NCBI GenBank assembly: GCA_013397865.1
Contig: VZTI01002795.1
Coordinates: 147,768 to 211,767 of the forward strand
Source: Struthidea cinerea
Lineage: Eukaryota > Chordata > Aves > Passeriformes > Corcoracidae
Length of the DNA stretch: 64,000 bases
Reading direction: 5' to 3'
Shown piece after piece: positions 34,561 to 47,235 of the stretch. Numbering within the stretch: position 1 is the first letter of the stretch; every line of letters starts with the position of its first letter. The notes under the pieces were generated by a model. The model was not told where the DNA came from and made no database searches. It saw nothing but the letters and a program-made list of their open reading frames with translations. A program made the position numbers and the translations under genes.

Positions 34561-37500
34561 GGGTTCTCACAGCTGGTGTAGGAGGGTAGCCGTGAAACCT
34601 TTACGGCCCGCAGGCAGCCTCCTTGCGGGTTCCGAGCACCACAGCTAGCTGCTTTTGCAGGTCCCGATGTGCCTCTCAGTAGCCTTATGGAGGTTATGCA
34701 GCTTTGCTGCCAGGCTTTGGCAGTGAACCTCCGAGAATGATTGCTGGTGCATCACAGCCTGTTAGGGCCTAAATGAAGTAATCAGCTTTAGGAAACATGC
34801 AGCTGTTATTTCCAAAATGTAAACTAACTACTGTTCAGTACAGTAACTGTTCCAGTTACAACTACCCTGCACTTTTTGCTACCGAACACCGCCCCCCACT
34901 CCAGCCCCANNCCCCACCCCTTCAGACTGAAATACGGGAGCCCCATTAACAGGAGCTTTTGCTTTTGAAATAAGGGATTATTCTCAGCGGAGAATACAGA
35001 CTCTCTAAGGATTGAGTTTGTCAGATTTATGCGTGTAAAAATCGTGCATAGCTTGAAACAGTGTTTTCTCGATAGATGGCAGAATTGTTGCAGTTGCCAT
35101 CTGCTCTAAAGAATATTGGAAATGTTCACTGCTTTCTGAAAGTCATGGTTTTGTTACTGCTGTGTATTTATGTGAAGGTGTGTGCTCTTTCTTTACCCTG
35201 GTCAAAGCTTTGAGTTTTTTCTTCAGCTGTAATGGCTACAGTAGAGTAACCTGAGCACTACGTGATTAGGAATTGACTTCGCTGAGTGTATAACCCACTT
35301 TGACAGCCATTTGTGCAGAGTATTTTCTGGAAGAGTCATTACCTGCAGTGCCTCACTTGATTTTTACTTCAAAGTGCAAAGAAATGTAGAACTTCTAGAT
35401 TTTAGTTGGCTGGTGGATGATCTTCAATTAATTTTGTTGACTTTATGGAGGTCTTTTTAGAGGTGGCTGGCAGTGTTAAAAGGAGAAGGGTAAGGAAGGC
35501 CTTTAATCAATAACTGACCTTTAGAGAAAAGGAAATACTGAAAAGTACAAAGTCTCTGTGGAATTATGCCTTATCGCTGTTTTGCCAGTTGAATCTAAAT
35601 TGCTGAAATGAAGTTTGGTTTCCCATGCACTCGTGAACTTCTGTGGTTGTGCTTTTTCCTTAATGCTGGTTCTGCTTTCTGTACCACAGAAAACTATTAG
35701 CTTTCAGCCTTTTGCTCCTTAAATTCTTTGGTGCAGTGTGGCCATTTGCATTCTGCCTCCATGGGACTATGTAATAGAAAAGCTGCTTACGAAATGGTCA
35801 GCTCAAAGTGAGATTTATTTATTTGTGTGCACATTAGTTTTATTCATCAATTACTTACTTACTGTCCTCTGTTTGGAAGAAAAGAGCAGTTCATCAGAGA
35901 TTCGAAACTGGGCATTATCTTAAAGATACCTTAAAACTGGACAGATTTGGTATATAAAAGATAAGGTGTATACAAGATTAATGCAAACACAGTTCAGGCT
36001 TTTCACCACTTTTACTCTGGACAAAAGCTATGTTTCTCAGTAGAATAAAAAAGCAGTACAGTTGCAAAGAAAATTAACTTTATTGATTCACAAAAAAAAG
36101 TATCCAGGAAATAAGTATTTTGAAGAATCTTGGTATGGGTTTTTAAGTATACACTGTCTGTGACATAACTCAACCAATAACTACCAGGTGTTTTGCTGTT
36201 AAGTGTGGTGGGTAAGTCAGATATATCCTTGGACTAATGATGGCAGAGTACCTGCTGTGCATCTGCACGTTTGTCAGGGTTGCAGTAGCAAGTCCCAGTT
36301 TTGTGGTCGGCCATTTGTACAAAGAGATATAGCTTCATTTTCTCTTGTCTGTTGGCAGTTCCTGATTTGAGATTTAGGTGGTGCATGCAGTGTCTGATTG
36401 GTTGTAATTTTGGTATTTGCATGACTTCAGTTGAGATTCAACTACTCACTACAGACAGTTGTTTGTATTTCAAAAGTGATGCCTTTCTCTCAGTTTGAGA
36501 ATGTCTGAAGCAGACCCAGTGTCAATGCATTACTCTGAAATACTTCATGCTGTTGAGAACAGAAGTTTAATATGGCCTCAATCACATAACTTCGGGATCT
36601 TTGGAATTGCCTTGCTATCTTTGACCAAGGAAATATTCAGTGATAACTGGAAGATGATTAGCAACTCTTTGCCATTTATTTTATTAAACATGGTGTTAAT
36701 AAAAAATAAGTAAGCATAAGTGTACTTTTTATAGGCATGCATGCCAACAGCTCTACTAGTTGTTATGCCTGTGTTTCAATAATAAGTGTTGAACCTGATT
36801 GTGTATGACTTTGCTGAGAAGGCTGTAGCTTTTAAACAGTACTTTACAGAATAGTGGTTTTTTTCATACCAACAGGTTTTGGTAAGTAGTGTTTTGTGTT
36901 TAGAATTTAAAGGATATAGAATAATATATCACTCAAGAAAAATTAACATCTCTGCATGTGTTTGGGGTATGTGATCATCTGCTGAAGTATGTATTTAGTG
37001 GGGCATGTTGATTTGAAACTCTTACCTTTCTCTGAAGCAAATTATATTTTACCTGTTTGCTGTTCCTCCAGTGCCTCGCGTTCCATGATATTTCACCCCA
37101 AGCTCCAACACATTTCTTAGTGATTCCTAAGAAGCCAATTGTCAGGTTGTCTGAAGCAGAAGATTCTGATGAATCTGTAAGTACTTTAAAGGTTTTCTGT
37201 ATACCAAACTGTGCTTCTAATTACTTCCGTAATGTACTAGGCTGTCCCCCTTTTCCTCTTGACATTTCAAAGAGGCAGAGTAGTTTTCTGATACTATAAT
37301 CCTTGTCCTCTAGCTTAAAAAGATAATGGAGTTAAGGTTTTCCAGTAAAATTGGCTAGAGAAAGCAAAATATATCTGTATGTGTGTATTTTCCAGGCAAA
37401 TGAATTGGTATTTGTTATCTTACAATCCTGATGTCTGTTTTCATCATTTGCATATGACAGTACTTACTCTAATATGGGCTTGGGGGTTTTTAGCAGGTCA

Positions 37501-38114
37501 GAGGTGAAGAGAAGGAAGGTTAGCTGAGAGGTGCTGAATATTTCATTTGTAACTATGAACATCAAGCTCAAAGATTTTGTAAACTTTACATGATAAGGTA
37601 AAGTTTCTTTTCCACCAGAATTATATATGTTGTCTGAAGAAGTAGTGGGAGCTTTAACCATGAAATAAATTTAGATTCTCTGACACTTGTAGTCTGTTAC
37701 AGCCTGGCTTGAAAAAAATCAGTAGTTCTGGTTTTCGCCTATATTATGCAGAGTCAGTCTTTATAGATTTTCTTGGGAAATGTCAGTTGCAGGCAGACAA
37801 CAATTTGAAGAGCAGTGGCTGAATTTCTGAGAATTAACTTACTGGCTTATTGGTTCTTTGCTCTCATTCCTTCCCTTCCTGCTCTTTCCCTTTTTCTGTG
37901 TGTTTTCTGTTTGTTGTTTTTTCTTTTTTTTTTTTTCTTTCTCCTCCAGCTTCTCGGGCATTTAATGATTGTTGGCAAGAAGTGTGCTGCTAACCTGGGC
38001 CTGACCAATGGATTCCGGATGGTTGTGAATGAAGGGCCTGAGGGTGGGCAGTCTGTCTATCACGTACATCTCCATGTTCTGGGTGGTCGTCAGTTGGGCT
38101 GGCCTCCTGGCTAA
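34326..38114 (+). CDS. HINT1: HINT1, histidine triad nucleotide-binding protein 1, 3 coding exons
   Basis: The coding sequence joins 34326-34436, 37072-37176 and 37950-38114 (381 nt, 126 residues plus stop), with both introns in phase 0. HINT1 is a homodimeric purine nucleoside phosphoramidase that hydrolyses AMP-amide and AMP-lysine substrates. It is found in cytosol and nucleus and also acts as a scaffold in transcriptional and receptor signalling. The sequence shows the DTIFGKIIRKEIPA nucleotide-binding start (16-29), FHDISPQAPTHFLVIPK (41-57) with H51, N99 and the histidine triad H110-V-H112-L-H114 with nucleophile H112, then the C-terminal GRQLGWPPG with W123. Length equals human HINT1. 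All catalytic residues are intact, so this is the functional, presumably Z-linked copy and not a degenerate W-linked HINTW. Confidence 0.98.
34910..34911. other. Ambiguous bases (NN) in HINT1 intron 1
   Basis: Two unresolved bases lie in a C-rich low-complexity stretch, so local sequence is uncertain. Confidence 0.99.
37072..37176 (+). CDS. HINT1: HINT1 coding exon 2
   Basis: A TTCCTCCAG acceptor precedes TGC CTC GCG TTC CAT, and a consensus GTAAGT donor follows. It encodes residues 38-72, including H51. Confidence 0.97.
37950..38114 (+). CDS. HINT1: HINT1 coding exon 3 (histidine triad) and stop
   Basis: A long T-rich tract and CTCCTCCAG acceptor precede LLGHLMIVGKKC. The exon encodes residues 73-126 with the HVHLHVLGG triad and ends at TAA (38112-38114). 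Confidence 0.98.
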   Translation, partial: LLGHLMIVGKKCAANLGLTNGFRMVVNEGPEGGQSVYHVHLHVLGGRQLGWPPG

Positions 38115-38290
38115 GATTTGTACACCACAGGAGTTAACTGCATGCATACAAGTTACCACCAAATAGATTTAATATGTTGTCCATCAATCTAGCCACTGTT
38201 AGTGTATTGTTTTTTTTTAATGTGTGTCTACAGAGGGTAATAAATGCTCTGAAGAATATTCGCACAATAAAGATTAAGCATGTGGGAATC
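38115..38290 (+). other. HINT1: HINT1 3' UTR with two polyadenylation signals
   Basis: AATAAA occurs at 38239-38244 and 38266-38271. The second is followed by a GT-rich TCTGTCTGGTGTGCC element near 38295, so cleavage around 38285-38290 is likely. The UTR is about 170 nt. Confidence 0.75.
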
Positions 38291-38479
38291 GTCTCTGTCT
38301 GGTGTGCCTTACTGATGGAAACAACTCTGGAGTTAAAATGATGTTCTCTGGAGTTTAAAGCACGTCATGTGTTTCGGTCTGCTAACAAGTCTTCTGTAGG
38401 TAGTGATTTGCCAAGGCATTTGAAACCTGAAGATGCAACCACTTAGCAGAATTTTGTGTCTTTTGGGAAGAAATCTTCC

Positions 38480-39290
38480 AGAATAGTGCTGACACTATTT
38501 GAGAAGCCTTTTCCAGTGCCTAGCCACCCTCTTGGTGAAAGACCTCTTCCTGATACCCAATCTAAACTTCCCCTGACTCAACTGCATGCCATTTCCTCGA
38601 GACCAGTCACTGGTCATGAGAGTGAAGAGATCGGTCCCTGCCCCTCTGCTTCACCCTGTGAGGATGTTGAAGATGTCAGTGAGGTCTCCACTCAGTCTCC
38701 TCCAGGCTGAACAGACCAAGAGACCTCAGCTGCTCATACAGCTTCGCCTCCAGACCCTTCACCATCCTTGTGGCCCTCCTTTGGATGCTCTCTAGTAGCT
38801 TCGTGTCTTTTTGCATTGTGGCACCCAAAATTACAGGCTTGGGGTGAGGCTGCCCCAGTGTAGAGCAGAGTGGGACAATCCCCTCCCTTGCCTGGCTGGG
38901 GATGCTGTGCCTGGTGCATCCCAGGACACAGCTGGCTGTCCTGGGTGCCAGGGCGCTGCTGACTCATGTTCAACTTGCCACTGACCAGGACCCCCAGGTC
39001 CCTTTGTGTGGCACTGCTCTCCAGCCTCTTGTTCCGAGGTTTCTCCATACACACAGGGTTGCCCCATCCCAGGTGCAGAATCTGGCACTTGCCCTTGTAA
39101 AACATCGTACGGTTGCTGATTGCTCAGCCCTCTAATTTGTCAAGGCCTCTCTGCAGGGCTTCCCTCTCTGTCCTTGAGGGAGTTGACAGCTCCTCCCAAT
39201 TTAGTGTCATTGGCAAACTGACTTAATGTTCCTTTGAGTCCTATGTCCAAGACATTAATGAAGATGTTGAAGAGAAGTGGGCCTATTGAA
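38480..39290 (-). mobile_element. CR1 LINE fragment downstream of HINT1, antisense
   Basis: Antisense CR1 blocks are seen in order: CTTTTCCAGTGCCTAGCCAC, a CTCCACTCAGTCTCCTCCAG block near 38690, CCCTCCTTTGGATGCTCTCT near 38776, a GCATCCCAGGACACAGCTGG block near 38925, a CACACAGGGTTGCCCCATCC block and, at the end, CATTAATGAAGATGTTGAAG near 39255. It differs in subfamily from the copies at 32.9 and 53.4 kb. Confidence 0.92.
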
Positions 39291-41855
39291 TTTTGTCAAT
39301 GTAAAAATTCTGTTACCGTGAAGAAGATAATGAATTTTCTACAAACTTAATGAAACATCATACTAATGTTTGAAAGATGAAAACTGTATGTGGAAAATTC
39401 CCACCCTACTGTGTCATAGTTGGGAATGAGAGCATTCTGCCTTGTCTATGGCTTATATTTTGTAGAAAGCTCTCAAGGGCCCTGGAATATCCTCTTGCCA
39501 AACAAGAACAGGTCTGTCAGTTCATTCGTGAAATACACATCTGCTTCAGGTACTTTTCCTCTCTTGAGAGTGCCAGTCTTTAAGTGCTGTTTTACATAAG
39601 CAAGGAGGTATGATCAGTATTTTAGACAATGTCAGCTAGCACTTTCTGAGGCATCTGGTTGGACGCATAGGCTTTAGTCCTGTACAAGGTCATTTATCCT
39701 TGCAGCGTGGGGATGCTGCTTTATATCCCTATGCTTCTTATTCTTATAGTAAGATCTAAGCTACAGTGTGTGGAATAGCAATTCCAGAAGCATAATTTCA
39801 GGAAGAAAATATCTGTGGGGAAAAGGAAAAGGAGAGGTGATGAGAAATATACCCTTTTTTTTGCATGGCATTGTATATTTCTGGTGTGTTTCTCTCCATG
39901 TACTTTGCTGAGTGCTCAGGAATTTGGAGGTGAAGTTGCGTAGCTCCCAGGAGTGGTTGCTTCTCCGTGGTTTAGCTCCATGCTAGGCAGGGGTCTCCCC
40001 CTGTCAAATAACCCGGTGGCAAGCCAAGGGAAGCTCAATGCCTTGATTTGCATTAGAGCTTATCCACCTGTCCATAACATTTCTGTACTCTTGCACAGAA
40101 ATGAGGTTGCAATGAGCTATGGTGACAAACCTAACATCACAATACTTGCACAGGTCTTAATTTCTGTCATCTGTTGATTGGAATGCATTCGATGATTAAG
40201 TTGCAAGTTGCACTGCTGCTTATTAATAGCATTAGTTCTTTTTTCTTCCTAATAACTTCTGGAAAAGGATTTAATGTGATTTAATTTTTAGTCCAAAAGC
40301 TGTATCCCATAAGTTGTGTCTGGTTTCTTAGTTTAGTTAGAACAGTTGGGTTTATGTTTGATGGAATTAATCAGCTCGTCACCTTCTTTTTTGTAGTTAG
40401 AAAAACCTCATTTGATTCTTAATATGGTGGGTTTTTCTATCATTTAGCAGCACAGCAGCATCCACAAAATTGCTTCTGGTTTTATTCACAGTAGAGCAAA
40501 AACATGCATTTGCTTTTCCAGCTGTGACATGAAAACATTCAAGTTTTGAATCGGAAGATGTGAAATAAATGAGAGTCATGGTACAGTTCACTTTCCGCTC
40601 TGAGGCACCTTGTTGATTTCATCTCAGTCTCCCTGGAGACTCCACTTATCATTAAGTCATAAGCTAGCCTAGGGTCTTCCTCTGTTATTTCTGCACAAAC
40701 AGAATGGAATTTCAGCTTCATGGCCAAACAAGATGCATTGTGACTGTATCCCATGTTTGGAATGCTTATTTATATTCAGTGAAGCTTAGCTTAGAGGAAT
40801 GTGGAAAATACTGTCACTCTGGTCCAAGAAGTTGTGTTGAACACTAACACGAGGATCAGGCTAATGTTTTGCAGAGGAAAATGGGAACAACAAGAGGGTA
40901 GAATTATATTCGTGTATTTGAAACTCAGGCCTTCTATCTCATAGTAATGGCATTTGGGATAGAATATGGTGACTACTTTTAAGTGCAAAACATAGGATGC
41001 AGGGGTAGACATTTTTTGATAATTAGTATTTTCCTTCAGACAGCTTTTCACTTAAAAGAAGGATAAAAAGTTCTGACTGCGTGATATGTGTTCTGATCTT
41101 GCTGAGGCAATGCTATATGATGTCTGACTCTGTGTGTGTGTAAATTATGCTGTAATCACACTTGCCCTCTTTGAAAAAATATAGGTAAACACAGACCCTT
41201 CTGGAGATAACCAGATCAAACAAATTGGTTCCTTGAACATTTAAGCACTTTTGTGTCAAGGGTATTGTTCTGTCTGGGGTTTTTGGACATGGATGAGCTA
41301 CACACCTCTGCCATCTTTACTATCATTATCTTCAGACTTGAATGAGCGGCCATGTGTGTTACAGAAACCATCTGCGTTAAGTACAAGAGCTTCCTGTCTA
41401 TTGCAGAGAAATAAAAAATGTTTATCAAATTCTTTCAGACCATTACAGCAGCACATTTACCTTTCTAAGAGGTTTTAGTTTAGATTGTTTATGATTGGTG
41501 GTACTACTTCATCAGTATGTTAAGGAAGTGGTTTCCCGAGTTTATCCTGTGTATTATTGCGGGAAAAGAGAAAGTGTAGCAGAATAATGATCCTTGTCTT
41601 TAGAAGAGCAGACTTCTTGAGTCAGATTGCAGATTAGATCCCATGAGAGGTAGCTGTGCAGAGGTCTAAGACAGTTTTTTGATTGTCAAGAATAGCCTCC
41701 TTCCAGCATAGTAACTACATGTTTTGAAGTTCACAGGAGGGGATGTGTTAGGGGGTCCACATGGTTGAATGGGCAGCTCTGGCTGAACTCAAGTGTGAAA
41801 AGCACTCATATACCAGTGGAAGGTGGGATGGGCTGCATGGGAGAAAGAAACATTT
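39291..41855. other. Intergenic, nothing recognised
   Basis: AT-rich sequence with no exon or classifiable repeat. Confidence 0.4.
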
Positions 41856-41859
41856 CTCA

Positions 41860-43585
41860 AATGGTGTAGAAGAGCCAAACGCAGCTGGAACTGAAATTTG
41901 TGGTGGATGAGAAGGGCAGCAAGGGCTGTTACAGCTGCTTAAGCAGCAAGAGCAGTCTACGGAACATGTAGACCTGCTGAAAAGATGCGGTGGTAGACCT
42001 AGTGGCACAGAAAATAGAAAGGGCTGAGTAGCACTTTTTGTTCTTTTTTTACTGGTAAGGTCTGCTGTCAGCTCTCCTAAGCCTGTGTACACAGAGTCCA
42101 GGTTTGGGCCACGGTAAAGAAAGATTGAGTTAAAGACTCCTTAAACAATCTAGACTTACGGAGAAGGTCACGGGTCTGAGCAAGGTGCATTCAGTGCTGC
42201 TAAGGATACTGGTAAATGTCACTGTGAAACCTTTCTCTATGACATTCAAACAGTTATGATGCCTGGGTGAACTGCATTATGACTAGAAGAAGGCACACAG
42301 CACAGCTAGCCTGCAGAAAGATATGACAGATTTGGGGAATTTCAAGCCTAATTGAAGTCTCCAGGGAGATCATTGAGCCAGTCTTCCTGGAAATCATTTC
42401 TAGGCCCTTCAGGAAAATGTCATCGGGTAAAGCAAACAACAGAATTACCTGTTCAGATTGTGCCTGACCAACCTGATTGCCTTGTACAATGATGTGATTA
42501 ACAGTGTGGATGTGGAGAGAACAAAGTAAGTGACACTGTCTTTGTATCTGAATGGGGGGAACATGACCTGATTGGTAGAATTCCAGGTGGGTGGAAAACT
42601 GGCTGGACTCATGGGTTCAAAGAGTAGGGGTCAAATAGTGGCTGGCTAGGCATGACATTCCTCAGCATTTTGAATTGCTAACATTTACTGTCTTAATCAA
42701 TCACCTAGAAAATGAGATGGAGTACACCCTCAGGATATTCAGAGGTGACATAAAATTGGGGATGGAAATGATTGATAAGCTGGAGGTCGGGACTGGTATT
42801 CAGAGGCACAAGTGGTTGAAAAAGCAGACTGATGGGGACCTTCTGAAGTTCAACAAAGGTGCTGAGCCCTGCACTTGGAAAGGACCAGTCTCATGCAACA
42901 GATACGCTGGGGACTGACTGGCTGCAAAGCTTTCTTGCAAAGCAGGATCTCAGGAGTCTGGTGGACAAAAAGTTGAAGAAAAGTCAGCAGGATGCCCTTT
43001 GCAGCCATGAAAGCTAAGCCCACCCTGTGCAGCACTAGGAATGGTTTAATTGAGGGAATTCATTAATCCCCTCAATTCAGCACTTAGGAGATGGTGCCTG
43101 GAGTGCTTTGTGCAGCTTGGGCTCAATAGTACGAGAAAGATGCAGACACACAGGAAAGAGTCTAGTGGTGAGCTACTGAGATGGTTGCTGAAGCATATGA
43201 TATTCAAAGGGAAAATATCCTGAGAAATTGTGTTGGTTTGTCTTTAAGAAGGAATGGCTTGGAGAAGGCTTTCTCTTTGTGGCTTTTTAGTGGGTGGTTG
43301 TAGAGAATTCCGGCTTCTGGAGGCGCAGAGGGAAAGGGTAAGGATCAACAGGCTGATGTAGTAACAGGAGAAGTTCTGAGTAGGAATATTAGGAAAGATT
43401 TCACAGTGAGAAAGGTTAATTGCTGGAGGAGATTGCTTAGAGGGGCTGTGGAGACTGGAGATGCCCAAAGCTTGACTAGACAAGACTGAGAAATGTTATC
43501 TGACTTAAAAGTTGGCTCTCATCTGAGCAGAAATGTGGACTAGACAGTCACTAAATGTCCCTTCCAGCATTGTTCTGTGGTTCCA
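41860..43585 (+). mobile_element. Long, old CR1 LINE fragment (ORF2 3' part and 3' UTR)
   Basis: Sense CR1 order is preserved over about 1.7 kb. A GAAATTTGTGGTGGATGAGAA block (about 41890) comes first, then CTAGTGGCACAGAAAAT (about 42000), CCTGACCAACCTGATTGCC near 42466 and a decayed reverse-transcriptase stretch at 42690-42760. There, NHLENEMEYTLRIF-GD-IKLG corresponds to the family's N-D-L...F-A-D-D-T region, with the catalytic aspartates partly lost. The GAGTAGGAATATTAGGAAAG and CCCTTCCAGCATTGTTCTG 3' blocks complete it. Many stops and indels make it a dead copy. Confidence 0.88.
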
Positions 43586-45285
43586 TTAGCAGCAGCATGA
43601 ACATCTTCTAGGAAGAGTCAAAATAAAGTGATGGAAAGAAAGCCATAAGACAAAAGACTCAAACAGTCAAAATTACAGAATTGAAATAAAAAAAACTGAG
43701 GAAGAAGAGTTGGTTGTATCTGAAATATTGTAATTTTGAAATTTAAATGCAATGAGACTTTACATGTTTGTGTAAAATTTATGACATATCCTACCCTTCT
43801 GTGTTGAGGCAGGGAGAAATGCCATATTAAGCTGCTCATTGTTAGCCACAATTAATTGTAAATCAATGTCTGGAAACAATCAGAATGTGGAACACATTTC
43901 TTGCAAACAAAAAAAAAGAGAAGAACACAAAGAAATGGAACAAAGGAGAATTAGAGCTCTTATGCAGTTATGAACAGACTGAATTTTCTGTATTTAAAGA
44001 TGCATGATTGTTTATTGTTTTACAAGATATAAATTTTAGGAGAAGTGTGGACAATGTCCCCCTAACCCTTTGCATTCCCTCATGGGTTGCAGCTATCTTG
44101 GGATATTAGTCAGCCACTGTTAATTCCCATGTGAACTCAGAAAAAGCAGATTAACTTGATACTGTGTTAGTAAACTGTCTGGGAGTAGTTACAGAGAAAC
44201 AGAAAGCAGCTCCGCAGGAGGTATTGGAGTCTGAAACTCCAATCCCCAAACTTCTGGTTGTATCTTAGTCCTCTTGAGCCTTCTTAGGAAAAAGTGGAAA
44301 ACAAAGTTGAAGATGTTACATACTTGCCAATATTGTAAATCTTGCTGCAAAGATTTATGAAGTTAATTTGGTTAGTTGGTACTGTGATGTAATCAAACTG
44401 GAAAAATTATTATATCCTCTGTCAACTAGATTTTTCTGTCTTTTGAAATTATAATTCAGGAGGACTGAGGAATTGAAAAATGACAATATTTGGTGGGCAC
44501 AAATGTTTAAAACCATCTTCACAGCCCTGAAAGCAGTGACCTGCAGCAGTTGGCTGGCTAATCTAGGTACTTGTGGCCAGACATTAAAATTTTTCCTCTT
44601 TTCTTTCCCTAAGCAAAGTAAGTTTTTGATGGCTAGCAGTACATTTTTTTGACTCACTGTGATCAGTGTGAACTTTTTGTAGCTCCCATTTGAAAATCAC
44701 TGGGATAGATTTTAACAAAATAAATTAGGCTTTCACAAGGAAATTTTTTATTAGTTGTTTATCTCAGACTTATGAAATGTACTGCATCTGATACATTTCA
44801 AAAGTGATATGACAAAATGAGATTGAACAATTGAATACGTTTTTAAAATTTAATACATTGTAAATGGAACAATGGATAATTGAACAAAATAGAGTAAGAA
44901 AGACTACAACAATAAAAAATTTAGTAATTATGTAGTGTAGTGGAAAGGAAGAAGGCAAATCTCAAGGCATAAAGCAGGATAATGGGATACTGAGAGTAGG
45001 AGATTAAATAAATACTGAACATGACTTCAGGTCCAGATACTGAGTATTGCAGTAAGTGTAATTTTAATGTATATTTTATTGAAGTGGTTTTTAAATGCTC
45101 TTAACAGACATTTACCTTTGTAATTTACACTGGTTTCAGTAGCATCCACATTCAGCCCTTCCTGAGCACTTACAAAAATTCCTTACGTCCTGCCTGGCTA
45201 CACTAGGGCATATTAAAATATTAAAATATATAAAAATCACTGCAGTAGCGAGCAATGTTGTTGTCCAGTGAAAGACGTCCTGATT
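43586..45285. other. Intergenic, nothing recognised
   Basis: AT-rich sequence with no exon or classifiable repeat. Confidence 0.4.
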
Positions 45286-45289
45286 CTTG

Positions 45290-45570
45290 TGTGTGTTCTG
45301 TAACTGAAATGACACGGACTTCGTAAGCGGGTACAGTGAAAAATGCCACACCCAGGTATCCACAGTGAAGCGCCCTTGTCCCTTTGTTAGAAGCGGCATG
45401 CTGTGTTTTCAGGGGCAGGATCATGCCTTGGCACGGCGGATAGAATTCCCGATCCAATCTCCGTACGTGTGCTGCCCCGGCGCGGCCACGCGGCGGCAGC
45501 CTGAGACTGCTGATGGACTCGGCCTCCGGCGGTTCGAGCGTCTCAGCTTTCCCCGCGGTGTGGCAATGCT
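45290..45570. promoter_or_regulatory. CpG-rich island-like pocket in gene-poor DNA
   Basis: About 25 CpGs fall within roughly 280 bp, densest at 45470-45565 (CCCCGGCGCGGCCACGCGGC and CTCGGCCTCCGGCGGTTCG), while both flanks are AT-rich. It is not CR1 or LTR by inspection. It could be an orphan CpG island (promoter or enhancer of an unannotated non-coding transcript) or an unrecognised GC-rich repeat or retrocopy. A 125-codon minus-strand open frame (45221-45598) crosses it but starts with TTG and matches no family I know. Confidence 0.5.
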
Positions 45571-46505
45571 GAAAGAGCTGTTGAGTTTTTTCAGTCAATG
45601 TTGAGTGACTACAGCATTATTCAGTAGGGGCTGAATAGTAGGAGCATGCTAGTAGCAAAAGTTGTAACGAAAGAGAAGTGATACAGGCTTTTAAATGGCT
45701 TCTGCTCTGATGCACACTATTTCTGGTTTGCAGAACAGCATTCATCACTTCAGCATGGTTTAGATTGCCTTTTTTCAGCAATTCAAAATTTCAAGCGAAT
45801 TCTGATTAGCTTGATACAATCTTAAGAGCTGCACTGTGTTAGTTTAGGAGGAAAAGTCTTGCTGGTGTCCTTGTGCATCATGCATTGATGGCCCTTAAGA
45901 ATTCGTTACATACACTCATGTTTGTATGAACTTGATATTTCTGGAGGGTCCTTTCTAAGAATTATCAATGTAAGAGCTACAAAGATGACATGCATTTCAT
46001 GTTTTGAAGGTGGCATGTGTAAAAACTTATCTTCACATCTATTATATAGTCACTGCAGGCACATAAAACATAGGTGGTTGCATAACTCTTTACAGTAGAA
46101 ATCCTACCTTTGTTGTCTCATGATTCAGACAAGTACTGGATTCGTGCAGTGTATCATTACATTTCTAGAACTCTATCAGAACCCTTAGCGGAAAAGGGTC
46201 ATTGAAAATCTCTGAGTAGTAACTCAAAATAGCTTAACAACCACTTAGCTGTAATTATAAACAATGCAATCCTTTTTTCAGAAATGCTTTGGATTCATGC
46301 ACAATTCCATAAAAGTCCCTACTGAATAATGCTGTAGTCACTTAACATTGACTGAAAAAAACTTAACAGTTCTTTTAAATCACTCTTCAGGTAAAGAGTT
46401 GCATTTCAGTTAGGAGGAGCATTAAGGTACAAAATGGGGACTGAATGCCAAGTGTTGTCAAGGGTATTCTGAATCTCACTGGCTCTTTCATTTTGCTATT
46501 AGTTG
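45571..46505. other. Intergenic, nothing recognised
   Basis: AT-rich sequence with no exon or classifiable repeat. Confidence 0.4.
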
Positions 46506-46508
46506 TTG

Positions 46509-46517
46509 TTTTTTTTT

Positions 46518-46548
<31 letters not shown>

Positions 46549-46575
46549 GGTTTATNTTTTTTTTTTTTTTTTTTA
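46509..46575. repeat. Poly-T tract with an ambiguous base
   Basis: Almost pure T, broken by one C, a GG, an A and an N at 46556. It could be the antisense poly-A tail of a retrocopy, but no flanking gene-like sequence is visible, and the N indicates poor assembly here. Confidence 0.9.
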
Positions 46576-47235
46576 ATATTTTTTCCCCTGCAAGTGCGAT
46601 TCTTATATCTGATTCACCAGCTCCTTTCATTTAGACTACAACTGCTGCCATGCATGGCTGAAAAACTTACTGAAGCAGGAATCAATCCTGTGTATGTCAT
46701 GGACAAACACTTCAATTAACCAAGACAGCTCACAAGATGAGGTCCTTGAATATTCTTCTAGTCAGGGCACCCATTTGTTTGCAAGAGCATAATGAGTATA
46801 TGTAGTGCTGAATAAATCAGTCCAGATTAAGGGAAAAAAATAATCTGGGAGTGCTATCTTTAGGTTAGCTGCAGACCTATGTTGGAATAGAAAGCACAGT
46901 AAAAGGTGTGTTGCAATTCCAAGATAGAAAGTTGTAGCAATAATTAGTGGAAACTAATGAGAAGATTTTTACTTCAAGTTACACTGCTTCATCACCTTCA
47001 AATATCCTTTTCAGTCTACAAGAAAAACATCTGTATTTTCTGTGTTTTTTCCTAGTAGCTGCATATGTGTTTATGTCTCTAGGTTGCTGTTAAAACAGCG
47101 AAACCAACAACATAGGACTTTCTCATGGAATCATAAACCAGATGAGACCCTTAACACAGTATGTGTCTCATTGCAGGCTTTAGGCTGCCAGTGCTCTGAA
47201 AAGGTGAAAATGAAGTAGAGAAGGATATATTTTCT

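Noticed and set aside
43049..43078. Short hairpin (GGGAATTCATTAATCCCC region)
   Set aside because: A nine-base stem inside an old CR1 copy; within what chance allows in 64 kb.
45221..45598. 125-codon minus-strand open frame in the CpG pocket
   Set aside because: It starts with TTG, matches no family I know, and its openness is partly due to GC content. Kept only as part of the CpG-pocket observation.
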